This document shows positions 27,013 through 35,396 of a stretch of 52,222 bases of DNA, piece after piece. This DNA comes from Candidatus Planktophila sp. (GTDB taxonomy: Bacteria; Actinomycetota; Actinomycetes; Nanopelagicales; Nanopelagicaceae). The stretch is taken from the NCBI GenBank assembly GCA_009694515.1, contig SHUV01000005.1, forward strand, positions 1 through 52,222. The letters run 5' to 3'. The position numbers and the translations under genes are program-made. Position 1 is the stretch's first letter. Every line of letters begins with the position of its first letter. The notes under the pieces are model-generated. The model was not told the origin of the DNA, searched no databases, and worked only from the letters and a program-made list of their open reading frames with translations.

Positions 27013-27588
27013 ATGCAGCCAACTAAGCTTTCCGGAAGCGAAGTGACGTTACGCCCGATGCGATATCGAGATAAATCGCAGTGGACCCAAGTCCGAGCAG
27101 AAAATCGTGAGTGGCTAGATCCATGGGAAGCAACCTTGCCAAATATTCCTGCTGGTAGCCCGGCCTATGAAGACTCCAGTGTGCGCCCCACCTTTTTTCA
27201 AATGGTGAGTCTGTTTAGACGCGAAGCACGCGCTGGCCGTTCTTACTCATTTCTTATCTGGCAAAAAGAGAATCTGGTGGGTCAGATAACAATGGGGGGC
27301 GTCACTTACGGCGCCATGCGTGGGGCCCACATCGGTTATTGGATTGATAAGAACTTTGCCAACCGAGGATTTACGACCCAAGCGGTAGAACTCATCTCTG
27401 AATTTGGTTTCACCCAACTTGGATTACACCGCATTGAAATCAATGTGCGACCTGAAAATGACGCCTCATGCAGAGTTGCAGAGAAAGCAGGGTATGAATT
27501 CGAAGGATTCAAGAAGGCTTTTCTGCACATTGATGGAGCTTGGCGCGATCATAAATGCTTTGTTAAAACTAACGAATTAATCCGTTAA
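27013..27588 (+). CDS. rimJ: RimJ-type GNAT acetyltransferase
   Basis: A 191-residue GNAT protein of the RimJ/RimL type, which acetylates N-terminal amino groups of proteins. It has the acetyl-CoA region GYWIDKNFANRGFTTQAVELI near residue 112 and LHRIEINVRPENDASCRVAEKAGYEFEG near 140. It lies 9 bp after glp and 54 bp before glpR, the conserved actinobacterial order moeA-rimJ-glpR. Its target here is unknown. A link to ribosomal protein S5 is only by family name. Confidence 0.93.
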   Translation: MQPTKLSGSEVTLRPMRYRDKSQWTQVRAENREWLDPWEATLPNIPAGSPAYEDSSVRPTFFQMVSLFRREARAGRSYSFLIWQKENLVGQITMGGVTYGAMRGAHIGYWIDKNFANRGFTTQAVELISEFGFTQLGLHRIEINVRPENDASCRVAEKAGYEFEGFKKAFLHIDGAWRDHKCFVKTNELIR

Positions 27589-27642
27589 ACCCCCCTCGAA
27601 ATCCAGAGAGTTATGGGGGTGCACCTCTAACCTTTATCCATC

Positions 27643-28434
27643 ATGGCTTCGGGAATCATCTATTTGGCAATTATCGGGATGTGGGTTGCCTATTTTCTAC
27701 CCCGATGGGTCCATAATAAAAATGAATTTTCCGGAAAAAGTGTCGAACGTTATAAGAGTGCACTGAGAGTCGTAGCTAGCACTACACCAGGTGCCCAAAT
27801 TGGAACCGGAGCGATTTATACAGATGTTGATCGCGCCGGACGAGTTGCACAGCAACTCATGCGTCGCAGAATTGTTTTCCTCATTATTTCGACAACACTC
27901 ATACTCACGACGGTAGGTGCAATCATGCAAACATTCACATATGTAGCAATCGCTGTTCCAGCAACAGCCCTAGTTTTATACATCGCACATGTGCGACGTC
28001 AAACGGATAGAGAACAGATTCAACGACACCGCGTTGATCAATTACATAAGCGAACCGAAGGTGTCTCTCACACAAATCTTGCTGAAGTACTAACAAATAA
28101 GACAACCGAAGTTCACGTTTCGAAAGAACACTGGATTCCATTTGCCGAACGCGAGCTAACTGGTGTCACAGTGTTACCTAAAGGAACGGCGCAATCACGT
28201 TCTGAGTGGCAACCAAATGAGGTTCCTGTTCCCACATATGTCAATGCTCCAAAGGCCATCACACCAAAGCGCATTATTGATCTGACAGAACCCGGCAAGT
28301 GGTCAGATGAGCAAGAACAACTAGAACGCGAAGCGCTAGCAGCAGCTGCTCCTTCACGTGATGAGATATTTGATCAGCAACTAGCCGATGAAGCGGTGCA
28401 GAAACTTCGCGATATCCGCGCCGCAAACGAATAA
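27643..28434 (+). CDS. glpR: GlpR/SepX-type membrane protein of the division site
   Basis: A 263-residue membrane protein. TM1 is residues 3-20 (SGIIYLAIIGMWVAYFLPRW). It is followed by a conserved loop with SVERYKSALRVVAS, then TM2 at 77-95, TM3 at 98-116 and a long polar cytoplasmic tail. The N-terminus closely resembles actinobacterial SepX and GlpR proteins, which act in septation and polar growth; GlpR is the membrane receptor of the gephyrin-like Glp in Corynebacterium. Its place after glp and rimJ supports the call. Assignment is by pattern recognition. Confidence 0.82.
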   Translation: MASGIIYLAIIGMWVAYFLPRWVHNKNEFSGKSVERYKSALRVVASTTPGAQIGTGAIYTDVDRAGRVAQQLMRRRIVFLIISTTLILTTVGAIMQTFTYVAIAVPATALVLYIAHVRRQTDREQIQRHRVDQLHKRTEGVSHTNLAEVLTNKTTEVHVSKEHWIPFAERELTGVTVLPKGTAQSRSEWQPNEVPVPTYVNAPKAITPKRIIDLTEPGKWSDEQEQLEREALAAAAPSRDEIFDQQLADEAVQKLRDIRAANE

Positions 28435-28439
28435 CCTAC

Positions 28440-29708
28440 TTAAATCCAGCTAGGAAACCACATTCTGGCTCGCCAGGCATCGTAGGTAATTACCTCACCT
28501 AGATATATCGGCAAGAAGTAGACGAAGTTAAGGAAAATGAGAATAAATAAGGTAGCGACAATCACTTCACCACTTCTTTTAAAGTTACTGAGAATTGAGC
28601 GGACTGCGAATACAAGGGCCAAAATCAGAAAAGGCTCGAAGATAATTGCGTAAAAGGTGAAAACTGTCCGTTTTTGAAAGAAGAACCAAGGCAAGTAACC
28701 AGCTGCTAATCCGGTGATAATGATTGTCACTGCTGGGTCGAAGTGACGGGTAAAAAATGAACGCGCCCAGAGTCCGATAATGAGTGAGATGGCAGCAATA
28801 CCAAGCCACCATAAGAGTGGTGTGCCGAGTGCGATTACTTCTTGCGAACACGAATTTGCACCACATCCCTTGGGTGACTCATAGAAAAATGAAGTGGGTC
28901 TACCCATGAATAACCAACTCCATGGATTAGCTTCGTAGACATGTTTTTCTGTGAGTCCGGTATGAAAACCCAACATCTGTTGGTGGTAGTAAATAAATGA
29001 GTTAAGAATATTTGTTGAGTGATCTCTGGCCCAGCCACGATTGCTGGCAAACCAACCTGACCATGAAGTGACATAAACACCAACAGGTATTACCCCGAAT
29101 TGGACCATGCGTTGCACAGTTGGCTTGACCAAACTTTTTCCGGTGTGATGCGAGAACGCACGATAGAAAGCAATCAGCCCAAAGGTGATAATGAAATAGA
29201 GCGCACTCCATTTTGTAGCAAGGGCCAAGCCAAGTGCCAGAGCTGTCCACCAATATTGTTTTGTCACAAAGAAATACGTGGCAAGGAGTATAAAGAAGGT
29301 TAGGAAATTATCGAGAAGTGATGTGCGAGAATGTACAAGTGCCAATCCATCAAGTCCCATCAACGCACTAGCAAGGCCGGTAAGGATTGGATCTCTAAAT
29401 AACTTATGTGCAACGAGAGCAATAATGAGAATGAGAAGTGAGCCAACTACTGCGGTGGCAATTCTCCAGCCAAATGGATTATCACCAAAGACTTTAATTC
29501 CGCTGGCAATCATCCATTTGCCAAGTGGGGGATGCACGATAAATTCTGGCTTAGAGCCAGAAACTTCTACCCCGTACTTCAGTAGATCACGAGCACCATC
29601 GACGTAGTAAACCTCATCGAAGATGAAGCTCTTTATCGAACCGAGATTCATCACTCGAAGTACGAGTGAGATAAGCGCAATTACTATGGGAGCAATCGCT
29701 GCAATCAT
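28440..29708 (-). CDS. pmt: Protein O-mannosyltransferase (PMT, GT39)
   Basis: A polytopic enzyme of about 422 residues that transfers mannose from polyprenyl-phosphate-mannose to secreted proteins. The catalytic DE pair is in the first outer loop (SFIFDEVYYVDGARDLL), followed by HPPLGKWMIASGIKVFG and WRIATAVVG, all typical of actinobacterial Pmt. About ten helices follow. An ATG nine codons upstream (29735) would touch the rsmI ATG with no gap. The internal ATG at 29708 is preferred because TATTCT lies 6 nt before it. Divergent pmt/rsmI is conserved in mycobacteria (Rv1002c/Rv1003). Confidence 0.88.
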   Translation of the reverse strand: MIAAIAPIVIALISLVLRVMNLGSIKSFIFDEVYYVDGARDLLKYGVEVSGSKPEFIVHPPLGKWMIASGIKVFGDNPFGWRIATAVVGSLLILIIALVAHKLFRDPILTGLASALMGLDGLALVHSRTSLLDNFLTFFILLATYFFVTKQYWWTALALGLALATKWSALYFIITFGLIAFYRAFSHHTGKSLVKPTVQRMVQFGVIPVGVYVTSWSGWFASNRGWARDHSTNILNSFIYYHQQMLGFHTGLTEKHVYEANPWSWLFMGRPTSFFYESPKGCGANSCSQEVIALGTPLLWWLGIAAISLIIGLWARSFFTRHFDPAVTIIITGLAAGYLPWFFFQKRTVFTFYAIIFEPFLILALVFAVRSILSNFKRSGEVIVATLFILIFLNFVYFLPIYLGEVITYDAWRARMWFPSWI

Positions 29709-29714
29709 AAGCAG

Positions 29715-29720
29715 AGAATA
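29715..29720 (-). promoter_or_regulatory. -10 box (TATTCT) for a leaderless pmt transcript
   Basis: On the minus strand TATTCT-N6-ATG points to the downstream start at 29708. If used, the first nine codons of the longer frame are promoter, not protein. Confidence 0.5.
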
Positions 29721-29735
29721 TGGGAGTATTCGCAT

Positions 29736-30578
29736 ATGGCACTAGTTCTTGCTGCAACTCCACTGGGAAACCCCCTTGATGCAAGCGCACGCCTGAAAAT
29801 GGCAATTGAATCGGCTGAGATTATCGCGGCTGAAGACTCACGTCGCTTTCATCGATTGGCATCAGATCTCGGAGTCACCTTTACGGCGCGGATCATCTCC
29901 TTCTTTGAAGGAAATGAAAGTGATCGCACCCAAGAAATTCTCACGCTATTACGTGAAGGCAAAGAAGTATTGGTTGTCACCGATGCTGGAATGCCAACAA
30001 TTAGCGACCCAGGATTTCGCCTCATGCGCGATGCCATTGCCGAAAAGTTACCAACAAGTGTTATTCCGGGGCCAAGTGCGCCCACCATGGCCATTGCACT
30101 CTCTGGCCTACCAACAGATCGGTTCACCTTTGAAGGCTTTGCACCTCGCGCACACGGTGCACGTACTTCATTCTATGAATCACTTCGTTTTGAAGAACGC
30201 ACGATGGTGATTTTTGAAGCACCGCATCGCTTACACGAATCATTAGTAGATGCTGCCTCGATATTGGGCACTGATAGAGCCGCCGCAATATGTCGGGAAA
30301 TGACAAAGACCTATGAAGAAACAATTAGAGGCCCACTTTCAGAACTTATTTCATGGGCCGCAGGTCGCGAGGTTCTGGGTGAAATTACACTTGTGATTGC
30401 TGGAGTTGCCGCAGGTTCAAAAGTGCGCACAGCAGATGATGCCGTTGCCCGAGTTCGTGAATATGAAGTGGCCGGAATGGACCGCAAGGGAGCAATTGCC
30501 ACCGTTGCCGAAGAATTCTCGATTCCGAAGAAGATCGTTTATGCAGCGGTAGTCGATGCGAATAAGATGAGCAGATGA
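29736..30578 (+). CDS. rsmI: 16S rRNA 2'-O-ribose C1402 methyltransferase
   Basis: A 280-residue SAM-dependent methyltransferase. It begins with the family signature VLAATPLGNPLDASARLK, then AAEDSRRFHRL, VVTDAGMPTISDPGFRLM near residue 80, VIPGPSAPTMAIALSGLPTDRFTFEGF and FEAPHRLHESL. It methylates C1402 in the decoding site of 16S rRNA. GGGAG lies 9 nt before the ATG. It starts back to back with pmt and overlaps metG by 4 bp (ATGA). Confidence 0.95.
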   Translation: MALVLAATPLGNPLDASARLKMAIESAEIIAAEDSRRFHRLASDLGVTFTARIISFFEGNESDRTQEILTLLREGKEVLVVTDAGMPTISDPGFRLMRDAIAEKLPTSVIPGPSAPTMAIALSGLPTDRFTFEGFAPRAHGARTSFYESLRFEERTMVIFEAPHRLHESLVDAASILGTDRAAAICREMTKTYEETIRGPLSELISWAAGREVLGEITLVIAGVAAGSKVRTADDAVARVREYEVAGMDRKGAIATVAEEFSIPKKIVYAAVVDANKMSR

Positions 30579-32137
30579 AGTCTTTCTACCTGACAACGCC
30601 TATTTACTATGTAAATGATGCGCCACATATTGGCCATGCATATACAACGGTTGCCGGTGATGTCCTTACTCGCTGGCATCGTCAACGTGGTGAGTCAGTC
30701 TGGTTCTTAACTGGAACAGATGAGCACGGCCAGAAAGTCATGCGCACGGCAGAGGAAAATAACGTTGCCCCGCAAGCCTGGGTCGATAAGTTAGTGGCCC
30801 AATCGTGGAAACCGAATTGGGAAGCGCTCAATATTGCAAACGATGACTTTATCCGCACAACCGAGCCGCGCCATACCGAACGCGTTCAGAAGTTCCTGCA
30901 ATCCTTAAAAGATTCAGGACATATCTATGCTGGAAAATATGAAGGCCCATACTGTGTTGGCTGTGAAGAATTTAAATTACCAGGTGATCTAATCGATGCC
31001 GATGGTGAAAAACTCTGTCCGATTCATAGCAAGCCGATTGAGTTAGTCAATGAAAATAACTGGTTCTTCAAACTCTCAGATTTCACCCAACCACTGCTAG
31101 ATCACTACAAGAAAAACCTAGAAGCGTGCCAACCAGAGAGTGCTCGCAATGAAGTTCTTTCATTTCTTGAAGGTGGCGTCTCTGATTTATCCATCTCGCG
31201 CTCCACATTTGACTGGGGAATTCCAGTTCCGTGGGATACAAATCAAGTTGTCTATGTTTGGTTTGACGCACTCCTTAACTACGCAACAGCAGTAGGGCTT
31301 ACTGACGCACCTGATTCAGAAGGTGGCAAGAAATTTGCTGCTACCTGGCCGGCAGATGTGCACTTAGTAGGAAAAGATATTTTGCGCTTCCATGCCGTGA
31401 TTTGGCCGGCAATGCTGATGGCTGCTGGAATTGATATTCCTAAGAAAGTCTTTGCACACGGTTGGTTACTTGTTGGCGGTGAGAAGATGAGTAAGTCAAA
31501 GCTCACCGGTATTGCTCCCTCGGATATTACTGACCATTTTGGGGTCGATGCATTCCGCTATTACTTCCTTCGCGCTATTCCATTTGGAAGTGATGGATCA
31601 TTCTCTTGGGAAGATATGAGCGCCCGTTACACATCTGAACTTGCAAATGACTTTGGAAACCTGGCATCAAGACTTGCGGCAATGATTGAAAAGTATTGTG
31701 GTGGCACCGTGCCAGCAGTTGCCCACGATGCCGGGCTTTCGCAAGCCTTGAAAGAAACTGTCGACAAGGCTGATGCAGCAATGGTGGCACTTGATTTCCA
31801 GGGTGGAATCAATGCCATCATGGATTACTGCAAGCGGGTCAATGGTTTTGTTACCGAGAAAGAGCCGTGGATTCTTGCGAAAGATCCAGCTAATCAGGGC
31901 GAACTCGAAGCAATTCTTTATAACACCGCTGAATCTTTGCGCGCACTTGCCATCTTGTTACACCCAGTAATGCCGGCAACTACGCAAATTTTGTGGGAAT
32001 CACTCGGTGCCCAAGCAGCCCTAGGTGAAATTGGTAAGCAAGAGATTTCACAGGTTGCAACATGGGGACAGCTTCCACAAGGTGCAATAGTGACTAAGAC
32101 CCCGGTTCTCTTTCCACGGTTAGAAGTTAAAGAGTAA
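30575..32137 (+). CDS. metG: Methionyl-tRNA synthetase
   Basis: A 520-residue class I synthetase. The HIGH motif is in APHIGHAYTT near residue 18, a zinc-type knuckle follows (YCVGCEEF...KLCPIH, near 125-152) and KMSKS appears as GEKMSKSKL near 304. The C-terminal anticodon-binding helices follow. No extra C-terminal tRNA-binding domain is present, as usual for the shorter actinobacterial form. It overlaps rsmI by 4 bp and precedes tatD by 6 bp, forming rsmI-metG-tatD-rsmA-ispE. Confidence 0.97.
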   Translation: MKSFYLTTPIYYVNDAPHIGHAYTTVAGDVLTRWHRQRGESVWFLTGTDEHGQKVMRTAEENNVAPQAWVDKLVAQSWKPNWEALNIANDDFIRTTEPRHTERVQKFLQSLKDSGHIYAGKYEGPYCVGCEEFKLPGDLIDADGEKLCPIHSKPIELVNENNWFFKLSDFTQPLLDHYKKNLEACQPESARNEVLSFLEGGVSDLSISRSTFDWGIPVPWDTNQVVYVWFDALLNYATAVGLTDAPDSEGGKKFAATWPADVHLVGKDILRFHAVIWPAMLMAAGIDIPKKVFAHGWLLVGGEKMSKSKLTGIAPSDITDHFGVDAFRYYFLRAIPFGSDGSFSWEDMSARYTSELANDFGNLASRLAAMIEKYCGGTVPAVAHDAGLSQALKETVDKADAAMVALDFQGGINAIMDYCKRVNGFVTEKEPWILAKDPANQGELEAILYNTAESLRALAILLHPVMPATTQILWESLGAQAALGEIGKQEISQVATWGQLPQGAIVTKTPVLFPRLEVKE

Positions 32138-32143
32138 TTTTTT

Positions 32144-33001
32144 ATGGCAGATCGCCACAACCGAGATATTGAGCGCAAGCAAGCTCCACTTCCAGAGCCA
32201 CTTCCAGTTCCCACTGTCGATACACACGCACACCTTGAGATAGTTACTAATGACGCAGCTAACTCTAAGGCTGTGCGCACGATTTTAGATGAGGCTAAAT
32301 CAGTAAATGTAGATCGCGTTGTTCAAGTGGGATATTCAGCAGAACAGTCTCAGTGGTGCGTTGATCTGGCAAATAATCACCCGGGTAGAGTTTTGGCAAC
32401 TGTTGCGCTACACCCCAATGAAGCGCCAGTAGTTCAAGACTTGGAACACGACTGGGCCATCATTGAAAAACTTGCCCAAGAACCACGCGTGCGCGCTATT
32501 GGTGAGACTGGGTTAGATTATTTCCGAACTCCACCAGAGCTGCAGAAGCGGCAACAAGAATCCTTTAAATGGCATATTGAATTAGCAAAGAAGACTAAGA
32601 AGGCACTCGTTATCCACGATCGTGACTCTCACGAAGATGTCTTATCGGTATTACTAGAAGTGGGAGCCCCGGAAAAGACTGTCTTTCATTGTTTCTCTGG
32701 CGATGTGGCAATGGCGAAAATCTGTATTGAGCGCGGCTATATCCTCTCCTTTGCCGGCACCATGACATTTAAGAATGCACCGGAGCTACGAGAAGCGGTG
32801 AAGTTAGTTCCACATGATCAACTCCTTGTGGAAACTGACTCTCCTTTCTTAGCGCCAACTCCACACCGAGGTGCACTAAATACCCCGGCACAAATTGCAA
32901 ATATTGTCCGGGCGATGGCGGCAGAGCGTAATGATGATGTGGCCGAGCTTGCCACCGCGCTATCTATGAATGCAGAGCGCATATTTGGAAGCTTTGTATG
33001 A
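32144..33001 (+). CDS. tatD: TatD-family metal-dependent hydrolase/DNase
   Basis: A 285-residue TIM-barrel hydrolase. Metal ligands are visible: THAHLEI near residue 30, IGETGLDYF near 120, VIHDRDSH near 152, HCFSGD near 178 and ETDSPFLAPTPHRG near 228. TatD enzymes act as 3'-5' exonucleases on damaged DNA or D-tyrosyl substrates. In mycobacteria rpfB lies between tatD and ksgA. Here tatD overlaps rsmA by 4 bp, so rpfB is missing from this position. Confidence 0.94.
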   Translation: MADRHNRDIERKQAPLPEPLPVPTVDTHAHLEIVTNDAANSKAVRTILDEAKSVNVDRVVQVGYSAEQSQWCVDLANNHPGRVLATVALHPNEAPVVQDLEHDWAIIEKLAQEPRVRAIGETGLDYFRTPPELQKRQQESFKWHIELAKKTKKALVIHDRDSHEDVLSVLLEVGAPEKTVFHCFSGDVAMAKICIERGYILSFAGTMTFKNAPELREAVKLVPHDQLLVETDSPFLAPTPHRGALNTPAQIANIVRAMAAERNDDVAELATALSMNAERIFGSFV

Positions 33002-33828
33002 GCCTGCTTGGTGCTTCCGAGATTCGTGAATTAGCAGCTGCCTTAGATATCAAACCTTCAAAGTCGCTGGGCCAGAACTTTGTGCATGATGGCAATGTGT
33101 GCCGAAAGATTGTGCGAACTGCTGGGCTCACATCAAGTGATATCGCACTTGAAATTGGTCCAGGTCTTGGTTCACTCACACTGGCGATGTTGGAAGAAGC
33201 GCAATCAGTGATTGCGGTAGAAATTGATGCTCGGCTGGCAGGTGCACTTGCCGCAACTGCTGCCAAACATTCCGAGCGTGCAGATCTGCTGACCGTTATT
33301 AATCAAGATGCACTGACTTTAAAAGAGCTACCGGTTGCACCCACAGTGCTGATTGCCAATCTGCCCTATAACGTTTCGGTGCCAGTTTTCCTGCACTTAC
33401 TTGAGATATTTCCTTCACTGCGAAGTGGTGTGGTGATGGTGCAGGCAGAGGTTGCCGATCGACTTGCCGCAAAACCAAATTCAAAGGAGTATGGAATTCC
33501 TAGCGTGAAGGCGGCATGGTGGGCTGATGTCACTGGCGCTGGTTCGGTATCGCGTTCCATCTTCTGGCCACAACCTAATGTTGATTCAAAGTTAGTTGCC
33601 TTTGTTCGCCGTCCAACACCAGGTGATGAAGAACTTCGCAAGAAGGTATTTACCATTATTGATCTTGCTTTTGCGCAACGACGCAAAATGTTGCGCTCAG
33701 CACTTTCTTCACTCTATGGCGGCTCTGCAGCTGCCGAATCTCACCTCACCGCTGCCGGAATAGATCCAACACTGCGCGGTGAAGCACTTGATATCAGCGC
33801 CTTCTGCGCAATTGCGAAACAAGGGTAG
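32998..33828 (+). CDS. rsmA: 16S rRNA dimethyladenosine transferase
   Basis: A 276-residue KsgA enzyme that dimethylates A1518 and A1519 of 16S rRNA late in small-subunit assembly. Features: SLGQNFVHDGNVCRKIV near residue 25, the SAM motif LEIGPGLGSLT near 50, and the catalytic NLPYNVSVPV near 121. The C-terminal helical domain contains AFAQRRKMLRSALSSL. The start ATG overlaps the tatD stop. The TAG stop is shared with the putative -10 box of ispE. Confidence 0.96.
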   Translation: MSLLGASEIRELAAALDIKPSKSLGQNFVHDGNVCRKIVRTAGLTSSDIALEIGPGLGSLTLAMLEEAQSVIAVEIDARLAGALAATAAKHSERADLLTVINQDALTLKELPVAPTVLIANLPYNVSVPVFLHLLEIFPSLRSGVVMVQAEVADRLAAKPNSKEYGIPSVKAAWWADVTGAGSVSRSIFWPQPNVDSKLVAFVRRPTPGDEELRKKVFTIIDLAFAQRRKMLRSALSSLYGGSAAAESHLTAAGIDPTLRGEALDISAFCAIAKQG

Positions 33829-33831
33829 AGT
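33826..33831 (+). promoter_or_regulatory. -10 box (TAGAGT) for ispE, sharing the rsmA stop codon
   Basis: TAGAGT-N6-GTG: the TAG of the box is the rsmA stop codon and the GTG is the ispE start. No good Shine-Dalgarno sequence is present. This supports a leaderless internal promoter. Confidence 0.45.
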
Positions 33832-33837
33832 TTTAAC

Positions 33838-34749
33838 GTGGGAAATAATTCAGTAACCGTTCGGGTTCCGGCCAAAGTGAATCTGCAGCTATCTGTTGGG
33901 CCCCGGGAATCTGATGGTTTTCACAATCTTGTCTCTGTCTTTCAAGCAATATCAATCTTTGATGATGTTACTGTCTCAAAAAGTCATGCTGGTAGCGGTG
34001 TCACGATCTCTGTTACAGGCGAGCACACCCACGGGGTTCCAGAAGACCATTCAAATTTGGCCGTCAAAGCTGCTTTGTTAGTGGGAAGTAAGTTTGATTT
34101 CGCCGTTGATGTGCACATTGAGGTAAAAAAATCTATTCCGGTAGCTGGCGGAATGGCAGGTGGCAGCGCTGATGCGGCAGCAACTCTGATTGCAATGGAT
34201 GCACTCTTTCAATTGGATATGTCTCGGGAAGAGCTACACGCACTGGGCTGCGAACTTGGAAGTGATGTGCCATTTATGATCTCCGGTGGAACTGCAATTG
34301 GGCAAGGTCGCGGAGATCAACTTACCGCTGCACTTTCTCGTGGCACCTATCAGTGGGTGCTAGCACTTTCTAGCGTTGGTTTATCTACGCCAGCTGTCTA
34401 TACCGAATGCGATCGCATGCGTTCAGAGTTAGATATTGCAGCGCCACAAGTATCAGATGTATTGATGCAATGCTTGTTGGCAGCAGATGCAATTGGTGTA
34501 GGCAACGCGCTCACAAATGATTTGCAGAATGCAGCTTGCTCATTGCGCCCAGCGTTAAGTTTGGTGCTTGAAGTAGGTCGCGATTACGGCGCACTAGGAG
34601 CAATAGTTTCTGGCTCAGGTCCCACCGTTGCATTCTTAGTAGCTGATGAGGATGCTGGTTTAGATTTAGCTGTGGCGCTGACGGCAAGTGGTGTTGTTGG
34701 AAGTGTGACTCGAGCACATGGTCCAGTACACGGTGCCAAAATAATTTAG
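33838..34749 (+). CDS. ispE: 4-diphosphocytidyl-2-C-methyl-D-erythritol kinase
   Basis: A 303-residue GHMP kinase of the MEP isoprenoid pathway. It has the N-terminal VRVPAKVNLQLSVGPRESDGFHNL, the ATP loop IPVAGGMAGGSADAAATL near residue 100 and the C-terminal GSGPTVAFL near 260. The start is GTG. It is the last gene of the rsmI-ispE run and converges on a marR gene 7 bp away. In other Actinobacteria the same position is held by ispE (Rv1011). Confidence 0.95.
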   Translation: MGNNSVTVRVPAKVNLQLSVGPRESDGFHNLVSVFQAISIFDDVTVSKSHAGSGVTISVTGEHTHGVPEDHSNLAVKAALLVGSKFDFAVDVHIEVKKSIPVAGGMAGGSADAAATLIAMDALFQLDMSREELHALGCELGSDVPFMISGGTAIGQGRGDQLTAALSRGTYQWVLALSSVGLSTPAVYTECDRMRSELDIAAPQVSDVLMQCLLAADAIGVGNALTNDLQNAACSLRPALSLVLEVGRDYGALGAIVSGSGPTVAFLVADEDAGLDLAVALTASGVVGSVTRAHGPVHGAKII

Positions 34750-34756
34750 TAAGTTT

Positions 34757-35254
34757 TTACTCAACCGCTCTATCTAATTTAGAGACCAATGAACTAAGTA
34801 AATCAGCGAGCTGTTCGCGATCTTTTCCGGTGAGTTCCTTGAGTAATTTACGTTCACTACTCAGTAGCTCTTCCATCGCCGCATCTACTGCGCGGATTCC
34901 AGATTTCGTTAGCGTCACCAGTGATCCTCGACCATCGCTGGGATCTGGTTGGCGGGTAATAAGTTGTAAATCTTCTAAGTGATCTAAACGATTTGTCATG
35001 GTGCCACTCGTCACCATCGTTTCTTGCATGAGTTGGCCTGGTGAAAGTTGGTAAGGCGCTCCAGCGCGACGAAGTGCAGCCAATACATCGAAGCCCCAAT
35101 TCTCAAGTTCCCCAAATGCATCTCTGCGGGCGATATCCAGGTGTCGCGAAATTCGGGTGATGCGGCTTAATACCGAAAGGGGAGTGAGGTCCAAGTCGGG
35201 GCGCTCGTGCTTCCACGCCGCAATGAGGCGGTCGACTTCATCGCGTTGCTCCAT
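34757..35254 (-). CDS. MarR-family transcriptional regulator
   Basis: A 165-residue winged-helix regulator. The HTH lies in FDVLAALRRAGAPYQLSPGQLMQETMVTSGTMTNRLDHLED, followed by the wing LITRQPDPSDGRGSLVTLTKSG. Helices at both ends should form the dimer. The ligand is unknown. TAAACT lies 8 nt before the ATG. No efflux gene is adjacent, so its target may be distant or itself. It is transcribed away from tRNA-Gln. Confidence 0.93.
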   Translation of the reverse strand: MEQRDEVDRLIAAWKHERPDLDLTPLSVLSRITRISRHLDIARRDAFGELENWGFDVLAALRRAGAPYQLSPGQLMQETMVTSGTMTNRLDHLEDLQLITRQPDPSDGRGSLVTLTKSGIRAVDAAMEELLSSERKLLKELTGKDREQLADLLSSLVSKLDRAVE

Positions 35255-35308
35255 AAGAAGTGAGTTTAGTGGTCGCGAGCACTACCGAATATAAGGGAGA
35301 ATATAGGT

Positions 35309-35380
35309 TCCGCCATTGTGTAGTGGCTAGCACATGGGCCTTTGAAGCCCAGGGTCCAGGATCGATACCTGGTGGCGGAG
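35309..35380 (+). tRNA. tRNA-Gln (anticodon TTG)
   Basis: A 72-nt cloverleaf: acceptor TCCGCCA/TGGCGGA, anticodon stem TGGGC/GCCCA with loop CTTTGAA (anticodon TTG at 35342-35344), and T-stem CCAGG/CCTGG. The discriminator is G and only CA of a CCA end follows. Confidence 0.95.
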
Positions 35381-35384
35381 CAAG

Positions 35385-35390
35385 TAGACT
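35385..35390 (+). promoter_or_regulatory. -10 box (TAGACT) of a leaderless glmU transcript
   Basis: TAGACT-N6-ATG lies directly after tRNA-Gln. No Shine-Dalgarno sequence is present. Confidence 0.5.
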
Positions 35391-35396
35391 TACCGC

